NCBI GenBank assembly: GCA_951804985.1
Contig: OX638132.1
Span: 90,648,696 to 90,712,695 of the forward strand
Direction: 5' to 3'
Length of the DNA: 64,000 nucleotides
Origin: Dryomyza anilis
Taxonomy: Eukaryota; Arthropoda; Insecta; Diptera; Dryomyzidae
Shown here: piece after piece, positions 48,620 through 61,029 of the stretch
Layout of the letters: every line of letters starts with the position of its first letter
Position numbering within the stretch: position 1 is the first letter of the stretch
Notes under the pieces: model-generated
Seen by the model: the letters and a program-made list of their open reading frames with translations, nothing else
Databases searched by the model: none
Told to the model about the DNA's origin: nothing
Program-made: the position numbers and the translations under genes

Positions 48620-48625
48620 AATAAA
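48620..48625 (+). terminator. Polyadenylation signal of gene 2
   Basis: AATAAA 217 bases after the stop; the first canonical hexamer in the 3' region. Confidence 0.55.
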
Positions 48626-48629
48626 ACAA

Positions 48630-49728
48630 CAAAAAAGCATTTATTTATTACAATTAAAAAAATAAAATTAATAGTATTTAATTTATGAGAAAAAATTAAA
48701 AGCAAAATTGTATTTATTGTTAGGTCTTTTCAATGGTAATTCAAACTCGAAGATAAGGTGACAAATTAAACAGATATATATTGGAAAACAGTTGTTAACT
48801 TGAAATGTCTAGACATGGCTTTTTACTGATAGAATCAAAAATACATAGTAAATTGCTACATTGTACAAATGAAAACCACAATACGCTGCAATGAAAGACT
48901 ACATGGTAAAGTCATACAACAAACCCTTCTATAAAAGTATCAACTAAAATGTTTTCATTACATTGATATTGAGGAATGTATTTTGTTCAAGTTTAATGTG
49001 CGTGACGAAATCCTTTTTCGAATGTTTCAAATGCTCAGCCAATATTGGTATAATGCGTTTGATTAAAAGATAAAACAAAAGAACCAAAGTATTTTATAAT
49101 GAATTTTTGATAAACAATAAAGAAATGATTTGATACAATGAAAAACTTGAAATATTTCGAATTGCAAATACGACTTATTAAATACGATTTTGACATGGCA
49201 TCTTTTATTTTCTTGGTGTAGGAAATTTGTGTCGAATAAACCAGTTTCGAAAACATTGGGGTATAGTTTGTTGTTCCGAAGTAATTAACCATTCTAGAGT
49301 TAAATAAAAACAACCCTCTAATTAATAAACAAATTTTATCGATCGTCAAAAATGTTTTATTCCATATTCCTAAAATTAATTTGAAAACAGTTTATAATAT
49401 TACGACAAAATTTTAATCTAAATTGTATATATAACTTTTTTGGAACCAAAAACTAATTAAGGTTTCCATATAGATTTTATAACGTATTATTAAAAATTTC
49501 CATTTTATTTTTAATAATAGGCATTTTGTTGTAAATTATTTAAGACACATTTCTTATGTGGGAATAGTATTCGACATTAACCCGAATTAACTATAAAATT
49601 ATTTTTCTACTTCCGCTTTATAAAATTTTGCTTTTTTCACGTTTTTAAATATTGCTACACTTTGAGAGACTATTATTGCTTTGACGTTTTTCTGGAAATG
49701 CCCTTATGTACAAATGTGTGTGTACCGA
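48630..49728. other. AT-rich intergenic DNA, nothing recognised
   Basis: Only short ORFs without similarity; no repeat family identified. Confidence 0.55.
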
Positions 49729-50152
49729 TTTTTATACCCTACACCTTATGAGGTACAGGGTATATTAACTTTGTGCATATATTGTAACGCCCCTTAGGAG
49801 GCGTGTCCGGTATGGAAAAGTATATATATTCTTGATCAGCATCACTACCCGAGTCCGTTCAGCCATGTCCGTCTGTCTGTCTGTCCGTCTTGCAGACAGT
49901 TTTTTATACTTTATATAAATTTTTTAATTTATGGGGATATAAGACGTACATTTCTGATATATGAATAATATTCGGAGGGTGGGGAGGTTCAGCATAATTA
50001 AAAACTTTAAAATTAAGGTATGCAATTAAATATCCCAAATTAATATCCCCACCAAAGGTGTAGGGTATTCCATAGTCGGGTCCGACCGACTATAAAAATC
50101 CGCCCCATGTGACCGAACTTACCCATGTGACCTAACTTTCCCAACTCGTTTT
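49729..50152 (+). mobile_element. DINE-1/INE-1-like element, short copy
   Basis: TTTTTATACCCTACACC start, TTGATCAGCATCACTACCCG, then GTCCGTCTGTCTGTCTG, and a 3' hairpin with GTCGG / CCGAC near 50078-50092 followed by CCAACTCG. This block order is that of DINE-1/INE-1, a Helitron-related non-autonomous repeat of flies. The middle is reduced compared with 51832-52592. Confidence 0.8.
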
Positions 50153-50269
50153 TATACGGAAACCACAAGTCGGTTCGTGGCAAAAATATTTTAATATATT
50201 TGATCATAAACAATGTATATTTGAGCAAAAAGGTTTACTTGGGGCGGTATAAAGAAAAATTCACCAGTA

Positions 50270-50763
50270 CACTCAGAAAAAATACCATAAAATTAATAGT
50301 TTTTTTTTTCACTATTGAAATTAGTTAATAGGATATACTTTTAATTCAATAGGTAAATTTCCATTAAATACTACAAAATAATAATAATAATAGTAATAAT
50401 AATAGCTCGGCCTAAGTTCTTATAGAACTGTAGTGCCACAGTTCTATAAGAACTTAGGCCGAGCTCTCTCACCATTTTAAGCTGTGCGTGTTATATTTGT
50501 ACTCAAAGTGGTGGAACCTACAGTTTATTGCCGAATCCGAACGGCGGATGTTTCTATAAAAAGATGTTGTTAGCCCCAGTCCAAGCTTGAACCGGGGACC
50601 TTTCGGCTCGCAGTCCAACGCACTAACCACTGAGCTACCGCGGCTACTACAAAATACTATAAAAATATTTTTGAGTTTGTATGAAAATATTTATTTTTTG
50701 TTTACTATTAAATCATTGTCCTATTGTACATTTTAATGGGATTTTATGAATTTTTTCTGAATG
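50270..50763 (-). mobile_element. MITE-A split by a SINE
   Basis: CACTCAGAAAAAATACCATA to TTTTTTCTGAATG, with the SINE at 50381-50647 inserted. Diverged from the family but same block order in reverse. Confidence 0.75.
50381..50647 (-). mobile_element. tRNA-derived SINE
   Basis: On the minus strand it begins GTAGCCGCGGTAGCTCAGTG, includes GGTTCAAGCTTGG (B box) and ends in an AAT/ATT trinucleotide tail. TACTACAAAATA occurs at 50369-50380 and 50645-50656, a 9-12 bp target duplication. A short inverted CTCGGCC...GGCCGAG segment (50404-50466) duplicates part of its 3' region. Confidence 0.88.
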
Positions 50764-51831
50764 AGCAGGTCGCAAAGAATTCTAAAGAATCGTTTTTTTA
50801 TAAAATATACATTGATAAAGTGGAATTATTGTTTTATGACATAATATTTTAATATATTTCAGTTTAATATCATATAATTAAATATATAACGAAAAAATGA
50901 TTTTGAGCAAATTGTGATTTTTTGAAAATTTTTTTGATACTAGGGGCACATTCAAGTGACGTGCCCTAATATCATTCTTACTACAATACGTTGCATTAAA
51001 AAAAATCAAACCAACAATTCCTTAAGATACATTCGATAATAGGTGTAAAATTGTCATTTTCAGCGCACATACCGTGGACTAGATGCTTTTATATTATAAA
51101 TTATGATGAGGAATTATTTTTTAATGATCAAATATAAGATAATGTATCAAAAACAGTTTAATCCGACCAAATTGAAATTATATCTTAAACGTTATATTGA
51201 GGAAATGGTGATTTTTTGTACAATTAAGCCTAAAATTCACATTTAAAGTGATTCTGCATTTTTAATCTTAGGAGCACATTCACGCGACATTGTTTTTGTA
51301 TTATCAGTTCATAACAAATAAATTAGTGATTTCTTGAAAGCCGCACTTGACACAGCCGATAATATTTCAGAAAACATGATTCTACCCTAAATTAAAATTT
51401 TGTTTTCTGCGGCATTGTATTTTTTTTTTAAGTTAACTCGTGTCATAAATTTCCGATCAGACCTATGTCCAGCCAAATTCAGATGGAATTGCCTTTGAAA
51501 AAGTGCTTTTTTCGGGTCAATCACGTTTTTTTTTTTGAAAATTCCAGCGTGTTAGGGGCACATTCACAAGTCAAATCTTAAAATCTTTATTTTTAACTCC
51601 TTTATTAAAAATACAAAAAGTCACATTAATACAAGCCGCGGCTCACACATTGAAAAGAAAGCGAAATTTTAGTTTTCGTTCCAAAAATGGTATCATACCT
51701 CCAAATTTCGTTAGGGATATGGCACACTTATGCGACATATTATATTGTTATTTTATATTCGGGTATTAACTAGCGATTGTATTAAAATTAGAACGACACA
51801 AAACGTGCGCATATCATCGGTATTTTCGATG
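50764..51831. other. Intergenic DNA, nothing recognised
   Basis: AGGGGCACATTCA-type phrases recur at about 50942, 51270 and 51553, suggesting an old internally repeated element; no ORF. Confidence 0.45.
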
Positions 51832-52592
51832 TTTTTATACCCTACACTAAGAGTGAAAGGGTATATTCAGTTTGGTACGCCGTTTGTAACACCCAGAAGG
51901 AAGCATCTCCGGTATGGAAAAGTATATATATTATTGATCAGCATGACCTCCTGAGTCGATTTAGCGATGTCCGTCCGTCCGTCTGTCTGCCTTTCCGTTT
52001 GTCCGTCTGACTGTCTGTCTGTCCGTCTGTCCCTCTGGCTGTCTGTTAAAATCACGATTACAGAAGAATTTGAAGAGCTATATCAATGAAACATCTAATT
52101 TAGATTACTTATATATCTACGCTGTACCAACAAGAAAATTGGCGTGATCGGACCTTAGTTACCACTTATGTTCAAATACCTCATAAAATTTACATCTACG
52201 GATGAATTTTTCTTTTTACGAGCTTAAATGAACTTTTTTTTGCCAATATATGAAAATAATTATATGAAAAAAATGTTTTCTCGGGAACTGAAGTGTGGTT
52301 CTCGAAAAAAAACCGAAATTCGGTATACCTACCCATTTGTACATATGGGTATCAAATGAAAGGAAATCCTTCAGCGATTTCAAGTTTATAGGTATTTTCA
52401 GGATTTTTAAACCCTGGTGAGCTATGTACCTTTTTAAGTGGTCACCACACACATTATCACATATGTGTAGGGCATTTATAGTCGGCTTAAACTGACTATA
52501 ACTTACATAATTCTAACTAACTTAATCACACCAATTCTCAAAATATCCCTACTTCAAAATTTCCCATGTGATCTAACCTTCCCAACTGGTTC
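51832..52592 (+). mobile_element. DINE-1/INE-1-like element, full copy
   Basis: TTTTTATACCCTACACTAAG, CACCCAGAAGGAAGCATCTC, ATTGATCAGCATGACCTCC, a GTCTGTC microsatellite-like core, then TATAGTCGGCTTAAACTGAC hairpin and CCTTCCCAACTGG end; 761 bp. It matches 55613-57578 closely and serves as the undisturbed reference. Confidence 0.85.
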
Positions 52593-52820
52593 TTACTTTG
52601 TACTCTAGAAAATCGTCGAGCAACTTAAGAACTCAAAAATGTTTGGGAATTATTAATTCAGGTATTCCTAACAATATTCAATTAAAATGTAAAATATAAA
52701 AAATAAAACATCATTTTTATTCATTGCTTTATGTCAATATCATGAAGGTTAAAAGTTTTCTGGATTTGCTCATATAAGTAATTTATTGAATTAGCAGTCG
52801 TGATATCAACAGATGGACAG

Positions 52821-52945
52821 ATCGACTAAGGAAATCATGCTTGAGAATATATATATATACTGTTCCATACCTGATATGCCTCCTTCTGGGTGTTAAAAAC
52901 GGCCTACAAAACTGCATATACCCTTTCAGTGTGTAGTGTATAGTA
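52821..52945 (-). mobile_element. DINE-1-like fragment, reverse
   Basis: The reverse complement contains GTGTAGGGTATA-like and AACACCCAGAAGGAGGCAT blocks, i.e. only the 5' part of the element. Confidence 0.7.
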
Positions 52946-53042
52946 TAATAACAATATCATTACGCACGAATTACATAGAATTGATGTATGCAACGTTCTT
53001 AGTAAATATTGTTTCTCGTTTTGTTGACAATTATTGAAAAAA

Positions 53043-53175
53043 TAAATATTTTTCATACAAACTCTAAAATAATTAATAGTATTTTCTAGTATTTAATGGT
53101 ATTCATTTACTAAAATAATAGTATATCCTATTGACTATTTTAATATCAAATATTTATTGATTCTATGTTATTTTG
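53043..53175 (+). mobile_element. MITE-A remnant
   Basis: Central block only: AGTATTTTCTAGTATTTAATG and TATCCTATTGACTATTTT; both termini lost. Confidence 0.6.
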
Positions 53176-53689
53176 TTCTGAAGTTTCAATAATTGGTTTA
53201 TAAAATATTTTTTTTTTTTTTGAATATTTAAACTTTTTATAATTTAAAACTAATTAAGTTCTAAATACAAGTGCATTAAATATCATTTGTCATTGTAGAA
53301 ATGGAACTAATCAACTATTTAATGAATTTCCAGAAATGAGTTTACAAATATCATATATTTGATAACATCTATACATATTTGTTCAATTTTTGTAGCAAAT
53401 GATGAGAATAATTATATTATCGAATAGCATAATAAGTTTTAAAATTCAATAGCAACTTTTTATTAGACTAATTAATAAGCTAAAAATTCAGTTTGGTTTA
53501 ATTCTGCAATGAAGAGTTCTATGACAGATGTTGTATTAAAATTTTAAAACAAAACCTTAAACGAACTTTACCATATTTGTATTAAATTCAGTATATTTTT
53601 TTTTTTTTATATTAAAAATTGTATATAAAAATATTGTAATGTGTGTATATTTTTGACGCACATAACAGAGTCCGTCCGCATTAATGTTT

Positions 53690-54700
53690 TTCTATTTTTG
53701 TAAAGCGTACTGTGAGAAGATTAAAAATATTAAAGCCGGATATAAAAGCATTACTTCCGGTTGCACACACATTGAAAGTTAACGTGACCCAAAGAGATTA
53801 TAACGTTACTATTTTACAAAATGTAAATAAATAAAAATAGACAATTTTAAAAATATATATAAATTTTAAAAAATGTAAAACAAAATTCTTTGCATAACCA
53901 AACGAAACCGCAACAATTGAATACCGAAACCATTGAATTCAATCGAGTGAAAGTTTCCATGCGAATTAAGCCGGCATTTGACAGTGACAAAATCCAAATC
54001 AATAGCAAATTCCGATAGCATTTTCCAACCAATCCCAGTTGGCGGCACCCATACCATGCCATGACATGCCATACCATTCAATATCATGCTGGTATTTGGA
54101 CAGAGCGGACAGAGCCGCTGCGGTGCGGTGCGTCTGTCAAACTGACAGCAAATATCTGGCCAGACGCACGAACGCACATGAAAAATCTAATTTTCGTCAC
54201 CAAGTATCACCGCACCGCAAAAAATATATTGGCCGACAAGTCGTTGCCAGAATTCAAGACCCTGATGGTGGCCGCTCTGCGTGCAACAATTTGCAAAATG
54301 GCGGCACGTCGCCAGTGCAATTAGCATGATTGGCAGGATTTGGAAATTTCGACTCTTTCAACTGTTGATTGTTGGCAAAAAAAAAAAAAAAAAAAGCGAG
54401 CAGCGACAGTTTGATAACGTCTATCAATAATACTTTGTACCTTTTGGTCTGGCGCCCGTTTCAAAAATAAAGAGTTTCTGCATTTGAATTAAAGTGCTAT
54501 GGGTCTTGCATATCAATCGAACATGAATCGTTGGCGGATTGGTTAACCAGTTCCCATGGCATTGTGCTGTGCGGTGAAATTGGCTTCAGTCGTTCGTTGA
54601 TCGATTTGAAATTCATAATTTAAATGTTTTTCGTGGTGTTTTTAAAACCAAAATAAAACTTATATTTAGTTCGTGACTTACACACGAATCACATTGAATT
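53690..54700. other. Less AT-rich unique segment, no gene assigned
   Basis: 54000-54340 has higher GC and two overlapping open frames (87-96 codons) that do not look like known proteins. TATAAAAG occurs at 53741-53748. It may be regulatory or an unrecognised first exon, but the sequence does not decide. Confidence 0.35.
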
Positions 54701-55965
54701 AGGTTCAATAAAATTGTAAAATTTGAATTTCACTTTCAATTTCAGTATTCAATTTAAAAATAAAATAATGAAAAATAAAAAAAAAGAATTGCATAGCACT
54801 TTCTCTTTCAACACCATGTCTGGGACATTGTCGTCCTCAGTATTTGGCGAGTCTTCCATATTTTTTTTTTATTTTTTTTTTAGGAAATATTTCTGTGACG
54901 CACTCGCGATAGGTAGCTGCCGGAAAAGTTTCACCCTATTTGCATAATTTTCATAATCATAATCATGCTGCCGAAATTATAATGCAATGCTAACGAAATG
55001 CTAATTACACGCGTGGTTCAAATCGTAGCTGGTTTTGGTGGTTCGATTGCGTAATGCCGCATTTACGTAATTGTGTGGATCATGAATTGAGGAAATAATT
55101 AATGCTGAATAGCAGCACATCACAGAAAACAATGAATAACAAATCAGTCAATATGGTGTTTTATGTTGCAGAGGGAATTCCGTTTCAGAGTATCCTAAAC
55201 TGATATATTATGCCATATAACAAAATTAGCTAGATTGAAAAAGTAAAGAATATGTAAAAAAAAACAAACAATACACGCTGCAAAAAAATGGCTCTCCCAA
55301 ACATAATTTGCAGGCATTAACATGTATCTTTGGAATTGTATGTAAACATAATATATAATTGCCTGATAAATGATTAGTAAACAGGGTTGTCTTGAGACTT
55401 GAACCGTGTTGTAATGAGCTCTGACTTACATTATAATATCACGGAAATATTTTAATGTTGCCCCTTAAAATGGTATATGTTCTAATAGAAACATAATAAT
55501 TACTACATCCAAACAAAATAAATATTTGTACAGAAACATAAATATGTTTAAAATATAACATGATTTGGAACGACCTTAATATATAAATATGTTTCCAGAG
55601 AAACATATCAGTTTTTATACCCTACACTAAGAGTGAAAGGGTATATTCAGTTTGGTACGCCGTTTGTAACACCCAGAAGGAAGCATCTCCGGTATGGAAA
55701 AGTATATATATTCTTGATCAGCATGACCTCCTGAGTTGATTTAGCGATGTCCGTCTGTCTGTCCGTCTGTCTGTCTGTTGAAAGATAAATGAAACTTATA
55801 ACTTAGATTACTAATATACCTACGCAGTATGTGCGAAAAAATTGGCGAGATCGGTCCATTGTGTCCTATGATCCGACCACTTATGTTCAAATACCTCATA
55901 TAAAATGTACATATAAAGATCAATTTTTATGTATACGTGCTTAGGTAAACTTTTTTGGTCAAATA

Positions 55966-57261
55966 AGAACTGCGTCGAATAAAATTGTCCGTTACATATC
56001 TTCCCATAATGTGCTATTGAAAGATTCAAATTAAAAAAATTTGATCATAGTAGCTCTGAATTAAATGGCAGAAAATAATGTGAGTCAGTTATAGTCAATA
56101 CAAAATTTATTTAACGCGAAAATGGCAAACGAAGTGGAAGTGCGAGAAAATATAATTAAAATTTTTCAAAAACAACCTAGTTGGTCTTTTAAAAAAATTG
56201 CCAAGGGGGTAGGGGCTAACCCTAAGACCATTTCTCGCGTTATCAACCGCTTTAAGGAAGACCTGAGTATTGATCGGAAGAAAGGTTCTGGTAAAAAAAG
56301 GCCCACATGATCGTGAAAAGTCGAAGGAGGTTGTGAATATTTTAAAGAACGATCCAAGCATATCCGGAAGGAAATTGGCGAGAAAGGCGGATTGCTCAGA
56401 ATCTTTCGTGCGCAGGACTAAGAAAGAAGCTGGGCTGAAAATGTACAAGGTCCAAAAAATTCCGGATAGAAATGCCGTCAAGAATGAAACCGCAAAACAA
56501 CGAGCTAAAAAGCTGAACCAAGATTTTTTTAAAAAATTCGATTGCTGCATAATGGACGACGAAACTTATGTTTTAGCGGACTTTTCTCAGCTACCTGGGC
56601 AGGAATTTTATACAGCCGATTCTCGAGGAAATGTCGCTGAAAAATTCTAATAAAAAAAAATGACAAAATTCCTAAAGAAATTCCTTGTTTGGCAGGCAAT
56701 TTGCAGTTGTGGAAAAAGGAGCAGCTCATTCGTGACATCGGGTACAATTAATAGCGAAATATATGTGAAGGAATGCTTGCAAAAGAGATTGCTTCCATTT
56801 TTACGCCAACATGAAGTGTCCACATTTTTTTGGCCTGACCTCGCTTCATGTCACTACAGCAAAACGGCCTTAGAGTGGATCCAACAAAATGCAGTGATTT
56901 TGGTGCCTAGAGAAGCCAAACCACCAAACTGTCCTGAACTCAGGCCGATTGAGAGATACTGGGCTTTAGTAAAAAAGGAGATGAAGACAACAAAACAAGT
57001 GGCCAAAGACCTTCAAAAATTTAAAAGAAAGTGGTCTTCAGCAGCTGTGAGGGTGTCGGACACTACCATTACAACATTAATGGAAGGGGTTCCGGAAAAA
57101 TTAAAACTTTTTATTAAAAAATATTAATTTCTGTTTTTTATATTTTTTTTTAAATCTAAAAATAATTTGCAAAATAAAATATTTTATTCTATAAAAATTC
57201 GATTACTAGATTTCTAGATTTTTTCATTTTTGTAGCGGACAATTTTATTCGACGCAGTCCT
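55966..57261 (+). mobile_element. DD37E Tc1/mariner-type transposon, 1296 bp
   Basis: Inverted ends AGAACTGCGTCGAATAAAAT and (reverse) AGGACTGCGTCGAATAAAAT, continuing TGTCCG for about 26 bp. They are flanked by TA at 55964-55965 and 57262-57263. One transposase gene fills the interior. Size, ends and TA duplication are as expected for an otherwise complete element. Confidence 0.93.
56122..57127 (+). pseudogene. DD37E transposase, broken by a frameshift and stops
   Basis: Starts MANEVEVRENIIKIFQKQP with a first helix-turn-helix (KKIAKGVGANPKTISRVINR). An A-run near 56292 shifts the frame. The second helix-turn-helix (SISGRKLARKADCSESFVRR) and first catalytic Asp (CIMDDETYV) follow. Two successive TAA codons at 56648-56653 interrupt it, and the same frame continues with FLVWQAICSCGKRS, the second Asp (FWPDLASCHYS) and RPIERYW. 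Counting from that Asp to the Glu of RPIE gives 37 residues between, so the triad is DD37E, the ITm group known from mosquitoes and other insects. The gene cannot give a full product as written. Confidence 0.9.
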
Positions 57262-58699
57262 TATATATTGATATCATGCTCAAATACATGATAATAATGT
57301 TTTCCGGCGAAAAGACAAAAAAAAAATCGAAATTCGGTACACCTACCCATTTGTAAATATGGGTATCAAATGAATGGAAATTCTTCAGCGATTGAATGTT
57401 TGTAGTTATTTTCAGGATTCGTATACCCTGGTGACCTATATATCACTTTGAATGGTAACCACACATATGTGTAGGGTATTTATAGTCGGCTTAGACCGAC
57501 TATAATTTTGATAATCCTAACTATCATAATTACGCCTACTTTAAAATTTCCCATGTGATCTAACCTTCCCAACTGGTTTTCAGTTCAAAAAGTAGTATGT
57601 TTGCATAGAAACATATTTAAATATTTTTGGAAAGGAATCCTGAAAATAAAATAAAAATAAAATATGTTTTTTTTTTATTAAAAATTATTAAACATGCACA
57701 CTGTGAATTAATAATATTTGAATTCATATATAAATATTTAAATGCATAAATAATTCATTGAATTAAAACTGCAAGTACAAGTCTCAGTGCAACACATAGC
57801 TGTTGTAAAAAACCATGCCGAATTATTCTTGAAAATAGAAACACTGATTTTTCAGTTGTGGTTTTTTTGATGAAATATCCGTGTCGGATTTTCACAATAT
57901 TTTTAGAAAAACATTCAGGAACAATTAAATTATATACTGCATTATTAAATGATATTATTTGTACTTTTTGTACCACAATTTGTATATTTTTAAAATTTAC
58001 AAATGACTACCGATACGAATACGTTTTCTCAACAAACATCAAAAGACACGTATGAAGAAAATAGCGGTCAGCGAGTCTAAACTTCGTATACAAGAATACT
58101 TTTATTTACATCTAATTTAATTTTTTTGTTTCTTTTCAAACATCAGTATGTTTAAAAGGACCAATACATACTTCAAACGATGAGAAAAGAGAAGTAGATA
58201 GAACATTCTGCTCAACGAGTTCCAACTACGTATACAAGAAGAATGTTGGAAGAATACATTTATTTAAATCCAATTTCCTTTTTGTTTGTTTTTAAACATC
58301 AATATGTTCAAACTATGGCAAAAGATTGCGTAGGTAAAAAATGCTGCGCAACGTTGACAACTTCGTCTGTCGATAACTAATCGAATGAAGACGAACGTTG
58401 CGAACATACGTTATAATTAGATTTGAATAGCATTTTCTGTTTGTTTTGAAACATAGTTATAACCAAGTAAACTGCCAAGAAATAGTATATTCAAATGCAA
58501 TTAAAATTTTATGTTTGTATTGTAACATATTTATAATAAGTTTGACAAATTCTGCTTGGGGAATATATTAAATGTTTACACATAGTAATATGCTATTACA
58601 ATTTGAACAATAATTTAATTACACTTCATTCGTAATACATGTGTGGTGATTTCGTATTATTTTTTAATTACATTCAAACAAATCTTTTCTATCCGTGTA

Positions 58700-59269
58700 G
58701 AAACGTATTTTACATTTCAATTCATATTACAGCCAGTCAAGAAGAATATTAGCGATTACTTTTAAGATAAGCCACGATATGCCAACGTCTGCAACTCAAG
58801 AGGAATATTCTTATTACTTTTTGAATTACTTTTTTAACAGTAACATTTTACAGTAATCGTGATATCAACAATTCCCAACAAATACGTAGATTGACAGATG
58901 AACTACGCAAAATAAAATCACCATAGCAAATAATAACTACAGAAATAAAAGATAGGTGCATGAACAACAACAAAACAAAAAACAACTACAGTTCTACAGA
59001 CACGTGTTCTACTTGTATTTAAAAAGTCAATTCATTTCCTAGAATCTCAAAGAATATATCGACGACTTTTACGAAATGTAATACGTTTGAAATTTTTATA
59101 TTGAAATTTTCATACAAAAATTGAAAACGTGTTAGTTTTCGTAAGAGGCGTCGATATGATGTTTCTTTTGTTAATAGTCACGCAAATAACTCCTTTGAAT
59201 TTTGTAGCAGAAATCATTACAAATAATCACAAATATACGTCGAGAAAATTAATGTAGTAAGTTTACTAC
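58700..59269. other. Intergenic DNA, nothing recognised
   Basis: AT-rich, no ORF or repeat identified apart from short A/T runs. Confidence 0.5.
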
Positions 59270-59611
59270 TAAAGGGTTTTTCAACAAGGACGCTACAAAA
59301 GTAGAGCGACAGGGACAGCAAACGACGCCATATTTCTTGGCGCTCTTTTGACATTTCTCTTCAGTAAAGTTTGCCATTTTATGATGGAAAGATATACGAA
59401 TTCGAATGTCGGTAGTAAATTTTAATAATTTCGACTCGTTGTTGGCTCGTATATCTTTCCATCATGAAATGACAAACCTTACTGAAGAGAAATGTCAAAA
59501 GAGCGGCAATAAATATGGCGTCGTTTGCTGTCCCTGTCGCTCTACTTTTGTAGCGTCCCTGTTGAAAACCCTTGAAAATAACTTTTGTAGCGCTCTTATT
59601 GAAAAACCCTA
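59270..59611. mobile_element. Foldback family D copy
   Basis: TAAAGGGTTTTTCAACAAGG to ATTGAAAAACCCTATA. The minus strand across the centre (about 59385-59460) reads MMERYTSQQRVEIIKIYY, the best-kept mariner-type N-terminus among the four D copies. Confidence 0.85.
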
Positions 59612-59829
59612 TATTAAGTATTTGCTTTGAAAAAGTTAACAACAAGCATAGGTCTGAATTATGAATCATTGCGAAAAGAGGAACACGAATTAATAACAAC
59701 AACATTGAAAGCAAAACCGATGCGTTACTCAAATGCATTCGTTCTACCGATATTAGGTACCACTCGTCATTCTTGCAACAAAAAGTCTGTTCAAAAAATG
59801 GAACAGGCAAAACTACAACTTAGACGAGT

Positions 59830-59935
59830 GATGGTTGCGTGGTTCTGTAGCAGAGCACCTAGCGTGCTTGATTACCAACTCCCGACGTTTCTGACGGCAT
59901 GAGTTCGAGCCCCAAATACGTCTCACAGTGTGCCC
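59830..59935 (+). mobile_element. tRNA-like SINE head, third type
   Basis: GTTGCGTGGTTCTGTAGCAG with a later GAGTTCGAGCCCC (B box) about 65 bases downstream. Arms do not pair into a standard tRNA. Low confidence. Confidence 0.4.
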
Positions 59936-60029
59936 AAACACTCTTAAATCGGCTGAAATTCAGTATTGTCGGAACCACTCAACCGATTTTAAAAATTTAA
60001 AATATAATAAAATGTGATACCATTTTCAA

Positions 60030-60240
60030 CATCAGTATTAAATTAATACATAATGTAGTCAAAATGCAGTTAAATAAAAACAAATAAATACATAATGTGG
60101 TAAAAATAAATGCAGATGTAGTAATTTATGTATAAAATATAAAATGTATTAATTTTTAATACGTATGTTGTAAAATGTTGTATAGAAATGCAGTAATTGT
60201 GGCGTACAATATTACACAACACAAACAACTACATCTTTTT
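60030..60240. repeat. AT-rich repeat with AATACATAATGTAGT units
   Basis: Several TAATACATAATGTAGTCAAA-like units; similar to 28130-28300. Confidence 0.45.
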
Positions 60241-60399
60241 AATACAGTATTTTATTCGGTGTTTTTTCCTATCTAAACTTATCTAAACTGTTTTTGTTTC
60301 TCATCTAAACTGATCATAGGCTTTATGTATATAAAAGAACAAGTCCTGATTGACTGATCGATTAACGTGCAGTCCAACATCTTAGGCTTAGGTACAATA

Positions 60400-60690
60400 A
60401 ATTAGGACAGGGTATATTCGAACCCTTTCGAAGATTTTCGGACTAATTTCGTTCAAAAAGTATGTTTCATAGCTACTATTTTTTTTACGAGAAAACTCCG
60501 GCGGACAATATCTACCTTTCATGTAGGTCAAATTTTTATACTCTATATCGCTACGAGAAAGTTTTCGATATAGTGTGAATTCTTCTGCATTTCGCATTGA
60601 TCCCGTAACGATATAGAAACGAATATAGATATAGAATAGAAATAGATATAGAAATAGATATAGAATAGATATATAAACTGGGTAGTTTAT
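60400..60690 (+). mobile_element. Family B copy, diverged, with AGATAT microsatellite
   Basis: Shares GAGAAAACTCCGGCGGAC, the TCGCTACGAGAAAG / GTAACGATATAG blocks and an ACTGGGTAG end with family B. The right end is expanded into GATATAGAAATA repeats (60625-60675). Confidence 0.65.
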
Positions 60691-61029
60691 AATATTTTAA
60701 ATGTCTAAAATTATGTTTTAACCAGAGGTCCGAGATAAAATTTAGCCTTTTCGGAGGTTCCTGAATAAATCTCACTAAATAACATTTATTAAATAAATCA
60801 GCGAAAAAACAAAAACTAAAAAGTTAAACCTATATTTTTGATAATTTTCGGTTTTGGTCTGTAAGAATCATTTATTTTTGAGAAATTTTGATTTCAGTCA
60901 GAGAGAAAAAATATTCGGTTTCGGTTGAAGAGCGAGATATACAAACATAACAACATATATCTCTCATTAGTAATTTTTGAGAAGCTGAGAGCTCTTTACA
61001 GATTATCCCAATATTTCTGCACCACAAAA

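Larger units (their letters stand above)
55613..57578 (+). mobile_element. DINE-1-like element interrupted by mariner
   Basis: Starts TTTTTATACCCTACACTAAG, ends in the TAGTCGGCTTAGACCGACTA hairpin (about 57483-57502) plus CCTTCCCAACTGG. It is split at 55964 by the mariner; without it the length is about 670 bp, like 51832-52592. Confidence 0.85.
55272..58699 (-). mobile_element. Family J element with two nested insertions
   Basis: Outer ends TACACGCTGCAAAAAAATGG and CTTTTCTATCCGTGTA. Sequence is colinear (reversed) with 43598-45106 until ACATATCAGTT at about 55612 and resumes at TTCAGTTCAAAAAGTAG at about 57580. The inserted 1.97 kb is a DINE-1-like copy that itself contains a mariner. Confidence 0.85.

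Noticed and set aside
56107..56550. 147-codon minus-strand ORF across the mariner
   Set aside because: Antisense of the transposase, which has clear helix-turn-helix and catalytic motifs on the + strand.
59627..59902. 91-codon ORF after foldback D
   Set aside because: No known motif; part overlaps the tRNA-like head near 59830. Not enough to call a gene.
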